NCBI RefSeq assembly: GCF_050749815.1
Contig: NZ_CP192735.1
Span: 3,162,001 to 3,226,000 of the forward strand
From: Dyella_A sp050749815
GTDB lineage: Bacteria; Pseudomonadota; Gammaproteobacteria; Xanthomonadales; Rhodanobacteraceae
Direction: 5' to 3'
Length of the DNA stretch: 64,000 nucleotides
Both the position numbers and the translations under genes were made by a program. Under the pieces are notes generated by a model. The model searched no databases and was not told where the DNA came from. It was given only the letters and a program-made list of their open reading frames with translations. Numbering within the stretch: position 1 is the first letter of the stretch; every line of letters begins with the position of its first letter. Below, in pieces: positions 34,166 to 43,640 of the stretch.

Positions 34166-37100
34166 ATGAAGGCTCCACTGCAACTGAAGAAGAAACTGCT
34201 CGCCAGCGTCATCGCCACCACCGTCGTGGCGATCGGGGCGGCCCCTACGACGGCATGGAGCCAGTCGGCCTACGCCACCTTGCGCGGCAAGGCACCGGCC
34301 AGCGCGCAGGTCACCGCGTTCAACCCGGCCACCGGCACCACTCGCCGCACTACGGCCAGCGCCGATGGCAGCTACACGCTGACCGGCTTGCAGCCGGGCA
34401 CCTATCAGGTCGACGCCGGTCCGGGCACGCAGCAGAACGTGACGCTCACGGTTGCATCGACGTCCACGTTGAATCTCACCGCAGCAACGGCTGAGGCTCC
34501 GTCAACCGCCAACGCCACAGATCTCGGTAGCGTCACGGTATCGGCGACAACTCTGCAGGAAGTGAAGACCCCGGAAGTCGGCGGCACCATTTCCCTGCAC
34601 CAGATCGATACGATCCCCCAGGTCTCTCGCAACTTCCTCGAGTTTGCCGACACCGTCCCTGGGATGGTTTTCACGCGAGACGCAAACGGCAACACCTCAC
34701 TGCGCGGCGGCGCCCAGAACACCAGCTCCACCAACGTCTACATCGACGGCGTGGGTCAGAAGAGCTACGTGAAGGAAGGCGGCGTCAGTGGCCAGATCGG
34801 CAGCCAGGGCAATCCGTTCCCGCAGCTGGCGATCGGCGAGTACAAGGTCATCACCTCCAACTACAAGGCCGAGTACGACCAGATCTCCTCGGCTGCGGTG
34901 ACCGCTCAGACCAAGTCTGGAACCAACGAGTTCCACGGGGAAGTCTTCGGCCGCTACACGAACGATTCCCTGCGCGCCAAGACGCCCGCGGAAGAAGACG
35001 CGAACAAGAAGACCCCCTCCAAGGAGAAGGAGTACGGCTTCGCTATCGGCGGTCCGATCATCAAGGACAAGATGCATTTCTTCGCCACGTACGAAGGCAA
35101 GCGCTTCAACACGCCGATCACCGTGGTGCCGGATGACAACGCGGTGCCGGGCGTGCCCTACCTCCCTGCAGCGGCCGCCGCTCAGCTTGGTCCGTCGAAC
35201 CTGCCGTTCGAGGAGAATCTGTATTTCGGCAAGATCGACTGGGAACCGACGGACCGCGATCGCTTCGAGCTGAGCGCGCAGATCCGCAAGGAAAACCAGA
35301 CGGGCGGCATCGGCGGGTCCACCGCAGCATCGGCCGCCTACAAAACCAAGAACGACGACAAGCGCTATGTGCTGCGCTGGCAGCACAGCGGTGAGGCCTA
35401 CTTCAACGAGTTGCTGTTCACGCACGAGGACGCCTTCAATGCGCCCGTGGCCAACAACATCGGCAATGGCGTCATCTATACCTACCCGCTGCCGGATTCC
35501 GACCCGACCATCGTCGCCACCGGCGCCGCCAATCCGCTGGCGACGCAGAACAAGGGACAGAAGGGACCGTCCATCCAGGACGACCTCACCTTCAACGATC
35601 TGCAGTGGAACGGCGACCACGTCATCAAAACGGGCTTCAAGTACAAGGACATTACGCTGGACGCGGCCGATGCGGCCGACATCAACCCGCAGTTCTACTA
35701 CGACGTTTCCTCGGCCGGCGTGGGCAGCATTCCGTACGAGGCGTTCTTCACCAAGCCGGTCAGCGGCCTGGGCCTGAGCCCCAAGGTGGAGACCAAAGCC
35801 AAGCAGTTCGGCATCTACGTGCAGGACGACTGGGCGGTTAACGACAAGCTCACGCTGAACCTCGGCGTGCGCTGGGACTACGAGAAGAACCCGGCCTATA
35901 CCGGCTTCGTCACACCGCAGAACGTCGTCGACGCGCTGTACTCGCAGGACCCCAACGCACCGGCCGGACAGACCTACGCGCAATCGTTGGCCAACGGCGG
36001 AGTCAACGTCGCCGACTACATCAGCAACGGCCACAACCGAAAGAACTTCAAGGGTGAGTGGCAGCCGCGCCTGGGCTTCTCGTACGACATCAATGGCGAC
36101 GAGCAGCACGTGATTCACGGCGGCGCCGGCCGTGCCTACGACCGCAACCTGTTCGACTATCTGCAGCTGGAAACCACCAAGGCGGCGCTGCCGCAGTACA
36201 CGGTGTACTTCCGCGATCCGGTGAGCGGCCAATGCCACCGCGGCTCCGGCGCCAACAACTGCTACGACTGGGACCCGAATTTCCTCAACGGCCTGGCCAA
36301 TCTGCAGGGGTTGTTGCAGTCGAGCAACACCGGTACCGAAGTGGATGTCATGAACAACAAGCTCAAGGCGCCGTACTCGGACCAGCTGAGCCTTGGCATG
36401 TCCAACCAGCTGGGCGATTGGCTCACCGATGCCACGGTGACCCGCGTCATGAGTCATGACGGCTTCGCCTTCACCCTGGGTAACCGCTATCCCAATGGCG
36501 ACTTCTTCCAGAACCAGAGCCAGCCCTGGGGCAATGGCGTGCCTGGATTCGGTTCGCTGATCATCGGCAACAACGCGATCGAAACGCGGAGCACCCAGGT
36601 TCTGCTGTCGGCCAACAAGCCGTACGACCAGGAGTCTGGCTGGGGTGCCACTTTCGCCTACACGTTCACCCGCGCTACCCAGAATCGCGATATCAACGAG
36701 CACTACTCGTTCGACGAGGCGACGCTTGCGCAGTACCCGTTCATCGACTCCAACGCCGCTGCCCGTCATCGTTTCGTGGCAACCGGCGTGATCGATGGCC
36801 CGTGGGGCATCACGATGTCGGCGAAGCTGACGCTGGCTACGCCGATCCCGGGTAACACGTCGCAGTGCTACAGCCCTTATGTTTTCCCAACAGGCAGCAA
36901 CTGCACGCCGATCGCCGGCACTCCGAGCGGCAACGGCAAGTTCCTCATCGGCGGCAAGGTGTTCGGCTACCGCGATGTGGACTTCCAGGCCACCAAGAAC
37001 TTCGACCTCGGTCACGGGCTGACGTTGTACGGGCGCTTCGATGTTCTCAACGTGTTCAATTTCAAGAACTACTCGGACCTGATCTACACCGCCGGTTCGC

Positions 37101-37192
37101 AGCCGTATCAGCTGACCACTCGCTATAACCCCATCGGCGACATCACCTTTGTGCCGCGCACCTTCAAGTTTGAAGTGGGCATGAAGTTCTAA
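34166..37192 (+). CDS. Oar-type TonB-dependent receptor with carboxypeptidase-like N-domain
   Basis: 1008-residue outer-membrane transporter. Signal peptide to about residue 37 (TTAWSQS). A CarboxypepD_reg/Cna-B-like domain (about 40-95: VTAFNPATGTTRRTTASADGSYTLTGLQPGTYQVDAG) is followed by a plug (about 120-260) and the barrel, ending in Phe (FKFEVGMKF). The ribosome site GGGAGGG precedes the ATG at 34166. Its position after a LacI repressor and before glycan genes suggests uptake of an oligosaccharide, as in CUT loci of Xanthomonadales. The DNA is slightly less GC-rich than its neighbours. Confidence 0.92.
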   Translation: MKAPLQLKKKLLASVIATTVVAIGAAPTTAWSQSAYATLRGKAPASAQVTAFNPATGTTRRTTASADGSYTLTGLQPGTYQVDAGPGTQQNVTLTVASTSTLNLTAATAEAPSTANATDLGSVTVSATTLQEVKTPEVGGTISLHQIDTIPQVSRNFLEFADTVPGMVFTRDANGNTSLRGGAQNTSSTNVYIDGVGQKSYVKEGGVSGQIGSQGNPFPQLAIGEYKVITSNYKAEYDQISSAAVTAQTKSGTNEFHGEVFGRYTNDSLRAKTPAEEDANKKTPSKEKEYGFAIGGPIIKDKMHFFATYEGKRFNTPITVVPDDNAVPGVPYLPAAAAAQLGPSNLPFEENLYFGKIDWEPTDRDRFELSAQIRKENQTGGIGGSTAASAAYKTKNDDKRYVLRWQHSGEAYFNELLFTHEDAFNAPVANNIGNGVIYTYPLPDSDPTIVATGAANPLATQNKGQKGPSIQDDLTFNDLQWNGDHVIKTGFKYKDITLDAADAADINPQFYYDVSSAGVGSIPYEAFFTKPVSGLGLSPKVETKAKQFGIYVQDDWAVNDKLTLNLGVRWDYEKNPAYTGFVTPQNVVDALYSQDPNAPAGQTYAQSLANGGVNVADYISNGHNRKNFKGEWQPRLGFSYDINGDEQHVIHGGAGRAYDRNLFDYLQLETTKAALPQYTVYFRDPVSGQCHRGSGANNCYDWDPNFLNGLANLQGLLQSSNTGTEVDVMNNKLKAPYSDQLSLGMSNQLGDWLTDATVTRVMSHDGFAFTLGNRYPNGDFFQNQSQPWGNGVPGFGSLIIGNNAIETRSTQVLLSANKPYDQESGWGATFAYTFTRATQNRDINEHYSFDEATLAQYPFIDSNAAARHRFVATGVIDGPWGITMSAKLTLATPIPGNTSQCYSPYVFPTGSNCTPIAGTPSGNGKFLIGGKVFGYRDVDFQATKNFDLGHGLTLYGRFDVLNVFNFKNYSDLIYTAGSQPYQLTTRYNPIGDITFVPRTFKFEVGMKF

Positions 37193-37200
37193 GCCGCTAT

Positions 37201-37231
37201 CGCGGCACCTCGCCCAACGCGAGGTGCCGCG
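37201..37231 (+). terminator. Strong hairpin between receptor and halogenase genes
   Basis: Perfect 13-bp stem (left arm 37201-37213, right arm 37219-37231, core GCGGCACCTCGC) with loop CCAAC, followed by CGTTTTCG. It probably ends or attenuates receptor transcription, lowering expression of the halogenase gene 52 bases later. Confidence 0.7.
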
Positions 37232-37283
37232 CGTTTTCGCGGCGCGGCGCATGCCGCGCCGACTTTTTCCATCCGGGTGCTGC

Positions 37284-38816
37284 ATGAGCGATTCGCGCAT
37301 CAAGAACATCGTGGTCGTCGGCGGCGGTACGGCCGGATGGATGGCCGCCGCAGCCTTCGCCAAAGTGCTCGGACCGGACTACTCGATCCGATTGGTGGAA
37401 TCCGAGGAGATCGGCACCATCGGAGTGGGTGAGGCGACCGTGCCGCACCTGAAGCTGTTCAATAACCTGCTCGGTATCGATGAGGTCGAATTCGTCCGCC
37501 GCGTGCAGGGCACCTTCAAGTTGGGCATCCAGTTCAACGATTGGGGGCAGCTCGGCGACTCCTACATCCATGGCTTCGGCGAGCTGGGCACCATGCTCGG
37601 CCTGCTGCCGTTTCATCAGTACTGGATCCGCGCTGCCCAGCTGGGGCTGGCGGCGGATCTTGGCCAGTACTCGCTCAACACGCTGGCTGCACCGCAGGGC
37701 AAGTTCATGGCCTCGGCCAGCGATGTGCCCGCCACGTCTCCGCTGGCGAACATCGCGTACGCCTACCACTTTGACTCCGGCCTCTACGCCAAGCTGCTGC
37801 GCGAGTACGCCGAGGCACGTGGCGTGCGTCGTACCGAGGGCAAGATCTCTCAGGTGCGCCAACGCGCCGAGGACGGCTTCGTGCAGGCCGTGGTGCTGGC
37901 GAGTGGCGAGGCGATCGAGGGAGAACTGTTCATCGACTGCTCGGGCTTCCGGGGGCTGCTGATCGAGCAGACGCTGCACGCCGGCTACGACGACTGGACC
38001 CACTGGCTGCCGTGCGACCGAGCGCTGGCGGTGGCCTGCGAGAAGGTCGGCCCGCCCACCTCCTACACCCGCTCGACCGCGCGCGCGGCGGGCTGGCAGT
38101 GGCGCATCCCGCTGCAGCACCGCACCGGCAACGGCCACGTATATTCAAGCGCGCATATCAGCGATGACGAGGCAGCCGCCACCTTGATGGCCAACCTCGA
38201 TGGCAAGGCACTGGGCGACCCGCGGCCGCTGCGCTTCACCACCGGCCTGCGCCGCAAGACGTGGGACCGCAACGTGGTGGCGCTTGGCCTGGCCAGCGGC
38301 TTCATGGAGCCGCTGGAATCGACCAGCATCTTCCTGATCCAGTCGGGCATCTCGCGCTTGCTGAACCTGTTTCCACGGCAGGGTTTCAGCCCCGTGCTGA
38401 TCGACCGCTACAACACGCAGACGCGCTTCGAGTGCGAGCGCATCCGCGACTTCCTGATCCTGCATTACCACGCCACCCAGCGCAGCGACACGCCGTTCTG
38501 GAACCAGTGCCGCATGATGGACATCCCCGCCTCGCTGAAGGACAACATTGCGCTTTTCCGCGACAGCGGACGCTTCTTCCGCGAGGGCGAAGAGATGTTC
38601 GCACTGGTCAGCTGGGTACAGGTGATGATTGGTCAGGGCATAGTGCCCCATAGCTACCACCCCCTGGTTGATCAGCTGCCACCCAAGGAGCTGGAGGCAT
38701 TCATGCAACACGTTCAGCGCGTGATTGCCGGTTGCGTGGAAGCGATGCCCGCGCACGAGGCATTCATCGCCCGCTACTGCCAGGCGGCGCCCTCCGGTGC
38801 GCCAATGGCTGCGTGA
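37284..38816 (+). CDS. Flavin-dependent tryptophan-halogenase-like protein
   Basis: 510-residue FAD enzyme. The dinucleotide fold is IVVVGGGTAGWMAAAAF (residues 9-25), then IGVGEATVPHLKLF. The halogenase Lys is in GTFKLGIQFNDW, the WxWxIP signature is present as GWQWRIP, and the Glu-Ser pair is in MEPLESTSIFLIQ. So catalytic residues known from PrnA are all in place. Many Xanthomonadales carry such genes beside TonB receptors, with substrates unknown; no peptide or indole pathway is nearby. ATG at 37284 is the family start. Confidence 0.88.
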   Translation: MSDSRIKNIVVVGGGTAGWMAAAAFAKVLGPDYSIRLVESEEIGTIGVGEATVPHLKLFNNLLGIDEVEFVRRVQGTFKLGIQFNDWGQLGDSYIHGFGELGTMLGLLPFHQYWIRAAQLGLAADLGQYSLNTLAAPQGKFMASASDVPATSPLANIAYAYHFDSGLYAKLLREYAEARGVRRTEGKISQVRQRAEDGFVQAVVLASGEAIEGELFIDCSGFRGLLIEQTLHAGYDDWTHWLPCDRALAVACEKVGPPTSYTRSTARAAGWQWRIPLQHRTGNGHVYSSAHISDDEAAATLMANLDGKALGDPRPLRFTTGLRRKTWDRNVVALGLASGFMEPLESTSIFLIQSGISRLLNLFPRQGFSPVLIDRYNTQTRFECERIRDFLILHYHATQRSDTPFWNQCRMMDIPASLKDNIALFRDSGRFFREGEEMFALVSWVQVMIGQGIVPHSYHPLVDQLPPKELEAFMQHVQRVIAGCVEAMPAHEAFIARYCQAAPSGAPMAA

Positions 38817-38916
38817 TCCGTTCCAACGGCGGGGCGTGGTCCCGCCGCAACGCCGTCCCTGCGGCGCATGGGCCCGACCGATCGGCCCCACTTCCCCCGC
38901 CATATGAGCCTGTCCC

Positions 38917-40374
38917 ATGCATTCTGCTGTCCTGAAACATCTCTGCACGACGCTCTTGTCGACTGCCCTGGTCTTTGGCTTCGCGGCGCCGGTCCACGCG
39001 CAGGCCGCTGCCGCAAAGCCGGCTTACCAACCCACACCCACCCAGCAGGCCCTGGTCGACGACCTGGAGCAGCGCACCTTCCGCTGGTTCTGGGACAGTG
39101 CCGACCCGACCACCGGCATGGTGCCGGACCACTACCCGGGCGAATCGTTCTCGAGCATTGCCGCGGTGGGTTTCGGGCTCACGGCGTATGGCATCGGCGT
39201 GGAGCGTGGCTACATCACGCGCGAGCAGGCGGTGGCGCGCACGCTGGCCACGCTGAAGTTCTTCCACGATGCGCCGCAGAACGCCAGCGAGGATGACGCG
39301 GCCGGCTATCACGGGTTTTTCTACCACTTCCTGGACATGCAGACCGGCAAGCGCGAAGGGCGCTGGACCGAGCTGTCGAGCGTGGACACCACGCTGCTGC
39401 TCGGTGGCGTGCTGTTTGCGCAGTCGTACTACGACCGCGCCACGCCGCAGGAGGAACAGATCCGCGCGCTGGCCGACGCGATCTATCGCGCGGTGGAGTG
39501 GCCGTGGATGCAGGCGCGTCCGCCGCTGATCTCGATGGGCTGGACGCCCGGCGGCAAGTTCATCCCGGCTGACTGGAAGGGCTACAACGAGGGCAAGCTG
39601 GTCTACATCCTGGCGCTGGGCTCGCCCACGCACCCGGTCGATCCGGTGGCCTGGAAGACGTGGTCGTCCACCAACGACACCACCTGGGGCAGCTTCTACG
39701 GGCAGACCTTCCTCAACTTCGCGCCGCTGTTCGGGCACCAGTACACCGAGTCGTGGGTGGACTTCCGCGGCATCCGCGATGACTGGAACCGCAAGCACAA
39801 CCTCGACTACTTCGAGAACGGCCGCCGCGCTACCTACAGCCAGCGCAACTACGCCATCGCCAACCCGGGCGGCTGGACAGGCTACGGCAAGAACGTGTGG
39901 GGCCTGACCGCCAGCAACGGCCCCGGCGGGTTCGTGGTGAAGAGCGCGCAGGGCGAGAAGAAGTTTCAGGGCTACACCGCGCGCGGCGCCGGGCTGGACT
40001 ACATCTCCGACGACGGCACCATCGCGCCGACCGCGGCCGGGGGCTCGATCGCCTTCGCGCCGGAGATCGTGATCCCCGCGCTGGCCGAGATGAAGCAGCG
40101 CTACGGCAAGCACATCTACGACCGCTACGGCTTCGTCGACGCGTTCAACCCCAGCTTCCATACCCAGACCACCTTGCGCACAGGCAAACTGGTGCCTGAC
40201 CTGGGCTGGGTCGACACCGAGCAGTTGGGTATCGACCAGGGCCCGATCCTGCTGATGATCGAGAACTGGCGCAGCGGCTTCGTATGGAACGTGATGAAAA
40301 AGAATCCGTACATCCGTCGTGGCCTGCAGCGCGCAGGCTTCACCGGCGGCTGGCTGGCGGCGCCCGTGCCGTGA
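38917..40374 (+). CDS. Secreted GH144-like glucanase (glucoamylase-family PF10091)
   Basis: 485-residue exported protein: signal peptide to VHAQ (about residue 29), then the PF10091 (alpha/alpha)6 domain with LVDDLEQRTFRWFWDSADPTTGMVPDHYP, SSIAAVGFGLTAYGIGVERGYI, FYHFLDMQTGKR and GPILLMIENWRSGFVW. This family includes endo-beta-1,2-glucanases (GH144), so the substrate may be beta-1,2-glucan (sophoro-oligosaccharides or osmoregulated periplasmic glucan). The stop overlaps the start of the binding-protein gene, tying degradation to uptake. Substrate is inferred from family only. Confidence 0.85.
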   Translation: MHSAVLKHLCTTLLSTALVFGFAAPVHAQAAAAKPAYQPTPTQQALVDDLEQRTFRWFWDSADPTTGMVPDHYPGESFSSIAAVGFGLTAYGIGVERGYITREQAVARTLATLKFFHDAPQNASEDDAAGYHGFFYHFLDMQTGKREGRWTELSSVDTTLLLGGVLFAQSYYDRATPQEEQIRALADAIYRAVEWPWMQARPPLISMGWTPGGKFIPADWKGYNEGKLVYILALGSPTHPVDPVAWKTWSSTNDTTWGSFYGQTFLNFAPLFGHQYTESWVDFRGIRDDWNRKHNLDYFENGRRATYSQRNYAIANPGGWTGYGKNVWGLTASNGPGGFVVKSAQGEKKFQGYTARGAGLDYISDDGTIAPTAAGGSIAFAPEIVIPALAEMKQRYGKHIYDRYGFVDAFNPSFHTQTTLRTGKLVPDLGWVDTEQLGIDQGPILLMIENWRSGFVWNVMKKNPYIRRGLQRAGFTGGWLAAPVP

Positions 40375-41684
40375 GCGCATCGGCGCGCCCTGCGCGAGTC
40401 CGGCTGCGTCGGCTCGCGCGGGGTGTGCTGCTGGCAAGCCTGTTTACTTGCCTGAGCCTGACCGGCTGCGATCGTCGCGCCGCCTCCACCCAGACGCTCA
40501 CCTTCTGGACGTTCGGCCCGGAGGGCGAGGCGGTGCAGGCGCTGCTGCCGGGGTTTACGCGCAGCCATCCGGGCATCACCGTGAGCGTGCAGCAACTGCC
40601 GCTGAGTGCGGCGCATCAGAAGCTGCTCACCGCCTACGCCGGCGGCTCGATGCCGGACATGATGCAGCTGGGCAACACCTGGCTGCCGGAGATGGTGGCG
40701 CTGGACGCCGTGGCGCCGCTGGATGCGCGCGTACGGCATTCCACGAGCGTGGTGCCGGCCGACTATTTCGACAGCATCTGGGCCACCAACGTGATCGACG
40801 GCCGGCTCTACGGCGTGCCGTGGTATGTGGACACGCGGCTGCTGTTCTATCGCGTCGACCTGCTCAAGGCCGCCGGCTTCGACCACCCGCCGCACGATTG
40901 GGCCGAGTGGCGGCGCATGCTCGCCGCGCTCAGCGATCCGGCCGCGCATCGCTACGGCATCCTGCTGCCCACCAACGAGTACGAGCAGCTGATGTCGCTG
41001 GCGCTGGAGCAGCCCGATCCGCTGCTGCGCGACGGCAACCGCTACGGCAACTTCGAGAGCCCCGGCTTCAAACGAGCGCTCACCTTCTACGTCGACACCT
41101 TCCGCCAGCAGCAGGCGCCGGCGATCAGCAACGTGGTGGCGGGCAATCCGTGGGAAGAGTTCGGCCGCGGCGTGTATGCGTTCTACCTGTCCGGACCGTG
41201 GAACATCGGCGAGTTCCGCGCGCGGCTGCCGGCCGAGCAGCAGAACCGCTGGTCGACCGCGCGGCTGCCGGGGCCGGACGGTCCGGGCACGGGCGCGGCC
41301 GGCGGCGCCAGCCTGGTGGTGTTCCGCCATTCGGCGCACAAGGACGCCGCCTGGGCGCTGATCGAATATCTCTCCGAGCCGCAGGTGCAGCGCCGCTTCT
41401 ACGCGCTGGTGGGCGACATGCCGCCGCGACGCAGCGCCTGGGACGGTGGCGAGCTCCGCGACGATCCGCAGGCACGCGCCTTTCGCGAGCAGCTCGAACA
41501 CGTCCGGCCGACACCGCCGGTACCGGAGTGGGAGCGCATCGCCAACGAAATGCAGCTGGTGGCGGCGCGGGTGATCGCCGGCGAACTGACGGTCGACCAG
41601 GCCTGCGCGGAGCTGGACCGCCGCGTCGACGCGATCCTGGAGAAGCGCCGCTGGGTGCTGGCCCGTCGCGAGGGCGCACGATGA
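40371..41684 (+). CDS. ABC sugar importer, substrate-binding lipoprotein
   Basis: 437-residue family 1 extracellular solute-binding protein. The lipobox is LTGC (Cys33). The two-lobed body shows LTFWTFGPEGEAVQALLPGFTRSHPGI, SMPDMMQLGNTWLPEMVALDAVAPLD and AFYLSGPWNIGEF. GTG at 40371 overlaps the glucanase stop (GTGA) and its own stop overlaps the next start (ATGA), so this is one operon. It likely binds the oligosaccharides released by the preceding enzyme. Confidence 0.92.
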   Translation: MSASARPARVRLRRLARGVLLASLFTCLSLTGCDRRAASTQTLTFWTFGPEGEAVQALLPGFTRSHPGITVSVQQLPLSAAHQKLLTAYAGGSMPDMMQLGNTWLPEMVALDAVAPLDARVRHSTSVVPADYFDSIWATNVIDGRLYGVPWYVDTRLLFYRVDLLKAAGFDHPPHDWAEWRRMLAALSDPAAHRYGILLPTNEYEQLMSLALEQPDPLLRDGNRYGNFESPGFKRALTFYVDTFRQQQAPAISNVVAGNPWEEFGRGVYAFYLSGPWNIGEFRARLPAEQQNRWSTARLPGPDGPGTGAAGGASLVVFRHSAHKDAAWALIEYLSEPQVQRRFYALVGDMPPRRSAWDGGELRDDPQARAFREQLEHVRPTPPVPEWERIANEMQLVAARVIAGELTVDQACAELDRRVDAILEKRRWVLARREGAR

Positions 41685-42571
41685 ATCCGCCGCGCACCGC
41701 CTGGCTGTTCCTGGCACCCGCGCTGATGGTGATCGGCGTGTTCTTCGCGCTGCCGGTGCTCGGCGCGTTGGTGCTCAGCTTCACCGACTACGACCTGTAC
41801 GCGCTGGCCGACCCACACAACGTGCGCTTCGTCGGCCTGCACAATTACCTGGCACTGCTGCAGCGCCCGCTGTTCTGGGCGGCGCTCGGCCACACGGTGT
41901 ACTTCGTGGCGGTGGCGGTGCCGCTGTCGATGGCGGTGTCGCTGGGCGGCGCGCTGCTGCTCAACTCGCCGCTGGCGCGGGCGCAGGCGTTCTTTCGCAC
42001 CGCGCTGTTCGCGCCGGTGGTGACCACGGTGGTGGCCGTGGCGATCATCTGGCGCTACCTGTTCAACACCAAGTACGGCGTGGTCAATGCGCTGCTCGAC
42101 ACGCTGGGCCTGCACCCGGTGGACTGGCTGGGCGACCCGCGCTGGGCGATGCCCACGATCATCCTGTTCGCCGTGTGGAAAAACTTCGGCTACAACATGA
42201 TCATCTTCCTGGCCGGGCTGCAGGCGATTCCCTCGACGCTGTACGAGGCCGCGCGCATCGACGGCGCCTCGCCCTGGCGGCAGTTCCGCCACATCACCTG
42301 GCCGATGCTGCGCCCGACGCTGCTGATGGTGGCGATCCTCACTGTGTCGGGCTACTTCCAGCTGTTCGCCGAACCCTATGTGATGACCGAGGGCGGGCCG
42401 CTGCAGAGCACGGTGAGCGTGCTCTACCTGATGTACGACGAAGGCTTCACCTGGTGGAACCTGGGCTCGGCCTCGGCAGTGGCGTTCGCGCTGTTCGTGA
42501 TGATGTTCGCGGTGACCGCGCTGATGCTGCGGCTGTCGAAGCAGGACACGCGCGACGAGGAGCCGGCATGA
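41681..42571 (+). CDS. ABC sugar importer permease (MalF type)
   Basis: 296-residue inner-membrane permease with six helices. The EAA loop is EAARIDGASPWRQFRHITWPMLRP, the contact site for the ATPase. The opening TAWLFLAPALMVIGVFFALPVLGALVLSFTDYDL is standard for the CUT1 family. Start and stop both overlap neighbours by four bases. Confidence 0.94.
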   Translation: MNPPRTAWLFLAPALMVIGVFFALPVLGALVLSFTDYDLYALADPHNVRFVGLHNYLALLQRPLFWAALGHTVYFVAVAVPLSMAVSLGGALLLNSPLARAQAFFRTALFAPVVTTVVAVAIIWRYLFNTKYGVVNALLDTLGLHPVDWLGDPRWAMPTIILFAVWKNFGYNMIIFLAGLQAIPSTLYEAARIDGASPWRQFRHITWPMLRPTLLMVAILTVSGYFQLFAEPYVMTEGGPLQSTVSVLYLMYDEGFTWWNLGSASAVAFALFVMMFAVTALMLRLSKQDTRDEEPA

Positions 42572-43389
42572 ACACCCGCAGCAGCCGCTGGCTGGTCAAC
42601 GCCCTGCTGCTCGGCGGCACGACGGTGGCGCTGTTTCCGCTGGTGTGGATGGTGTCGGTGTCGTTCATGCGCCCGGGCGAGTCGGGCACGCTGCCGCCAC
42701 CGCTGTGGCCCGCCCACGCCACGCTGGAGAACTACCGCACGCTGTTCCTGCGCGCGGGCATGGGTCGCTACCTAGCCAACAGCCTGGCGGTGGCTAGCGC
42801 GATCACGCTGCTGTCGCTGGCGTGCAACCTGATGGCCGGCTATGCGTTCGCCAAGCTGCGCTTTCGCGGTCGCGCGGCGCTGTTCAAGGGGCTGCTGGGC
42901 GCGCTGGTGATTCCCGCGCAGGTGGCGATGCTGCCGCTGTTCCTGCTGCTCAAGTACCTGGGCCTGGTGAACAGCTACGCCGGCGTGGTGCTGCCGGCGC
43001 TAGCCAGCGTGTTCGGCATTTTCCTGGTGCGCCAGTACGCGCGCGGCATCCCGTGCGAGCTGCTGGAAGCCGCGCGCATCGATGGCGCCAGCGAGGCGCG
43101 GATCTTCGTGCAGATCGTGCTGCCGCTGCTCAAGCCGATCGTGGTGACGCTGGCCATCGTCACCTTCCTCACCGCGTGGAACGACTTCATGTGGCCGCTG
43201 ATCGTGCTGACCGGGCAGGAGCACTACACGCTGCCGATCGGCCTGGCCTCGCTGGCGCGCGAACATGCACGCGACACCGAGCTGATGATGGCAGGCGCGG
43301 TGATCACCGTGCTGCCGGTGCTGGCGCTGTTCCTGGCGCTGCAGCGCTATTACCTGCAAGGGCTGCTCTTGGGCAGCGTGAAACGATGA
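42568..43389 (+). CDS. ABC sugar importer permease (MalG type)
   Basis: 273-residue partner permease with the EAA loop EAARIDGASEARIFVQIVLPLLKP and the typical C-terminus YYLQGLLLGSVKR. It completes the membrane part of the importer. No ATP-binding subunit is encoded in the operon, so a shared MsmK/UgpC-type ATPase from elsewhere must serve it. The stop overlaps the start of a small orphan frame. Confidence 0.94.
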   Translation: MNTRSSRWLVNALLLGGTTVALFPLVWMVSVSFMRPGESGTLPPPLWPAHATLENYRTLFLRAGMGRYLANSLAVASAITLLSLACNLMAGYAFAKLRFRGRAALFKGLLGALVIPAQVAMLPLFLLLKYLGLVNSYAGVVLPALASVFGIFLVRQYARGIPCELLEAARIDGASEARIFVQIVLPLLKPIVVTLAIVTFLTAWNDFMWPLIVLTGQEHYTLPIGLASLAREHARDTELMMAGAVITVLPVLALFLALQRYYLQGLLLGSVKR

Positions 43390-43640
43390 ACAAGACGAAC
43401 TCACCTCACCGCCTGCCGCTGCGCTTTCGCCTCGCCTGGACCCTGCTGTGGCTGGTCGTGCTGGGTGCGCTGGCGCTGTTCGGCCGCGATTCCGCCGCGC
43501 CATCACCGGCGCTCACGCTGCCGCAGCTGCGCGAGGCGTGGATCCACAACGAGGGCGGCGGTGCCGCGACAGCCATCGACGAGCGCATCCGTCACCAAGC
43601 CGACGGCGGCGCTCAGGGCGCGGCGTTTCGTCGGCCCTGA
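43386..43640 (+). CDS. 84-residue orphan membrane protein, possible gene remnant
   Basis: Begins with the ATGA overlap to the permease gene and ends with a TGATG overlap to the gluconokinase gene, so it is translated as part of the operon. A basic N-terminus and one hydrophobic helix (WTLLWLVVLGALALFG) look like a signal anchor, followed by about 50 residues without a recognised fold (LPQLREAWIHNEGGGAATAIDERI). It is not a known family. It may be the start of a larger secreted enzyme that lost its body by deletion, since similar operons usually carry a further glycan enzyme here; that is inference. Confidence 0.5.
   Translation: MNKTNSPHRLPLRFRLAWTLLWLVVLGALALFGRDSAAPSPALTLPQLREAWIHNEGGGAATAIDERIRHQADGGAQGAAFRRP

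Noticed and set aside
34697..37363. An 888-codon minus-strand frame under the TonB receptor
   Set aside because: The receptor has clear domains, signal and terminal Phe; the opposite frame has no recognisable fold.
38764..40437. A 557-codon minus-strand frame under the glucanase gene
   Set aside because: Composition is typical of antisense GC-rich DNA and it overlaps the start of the binding-protein gene.
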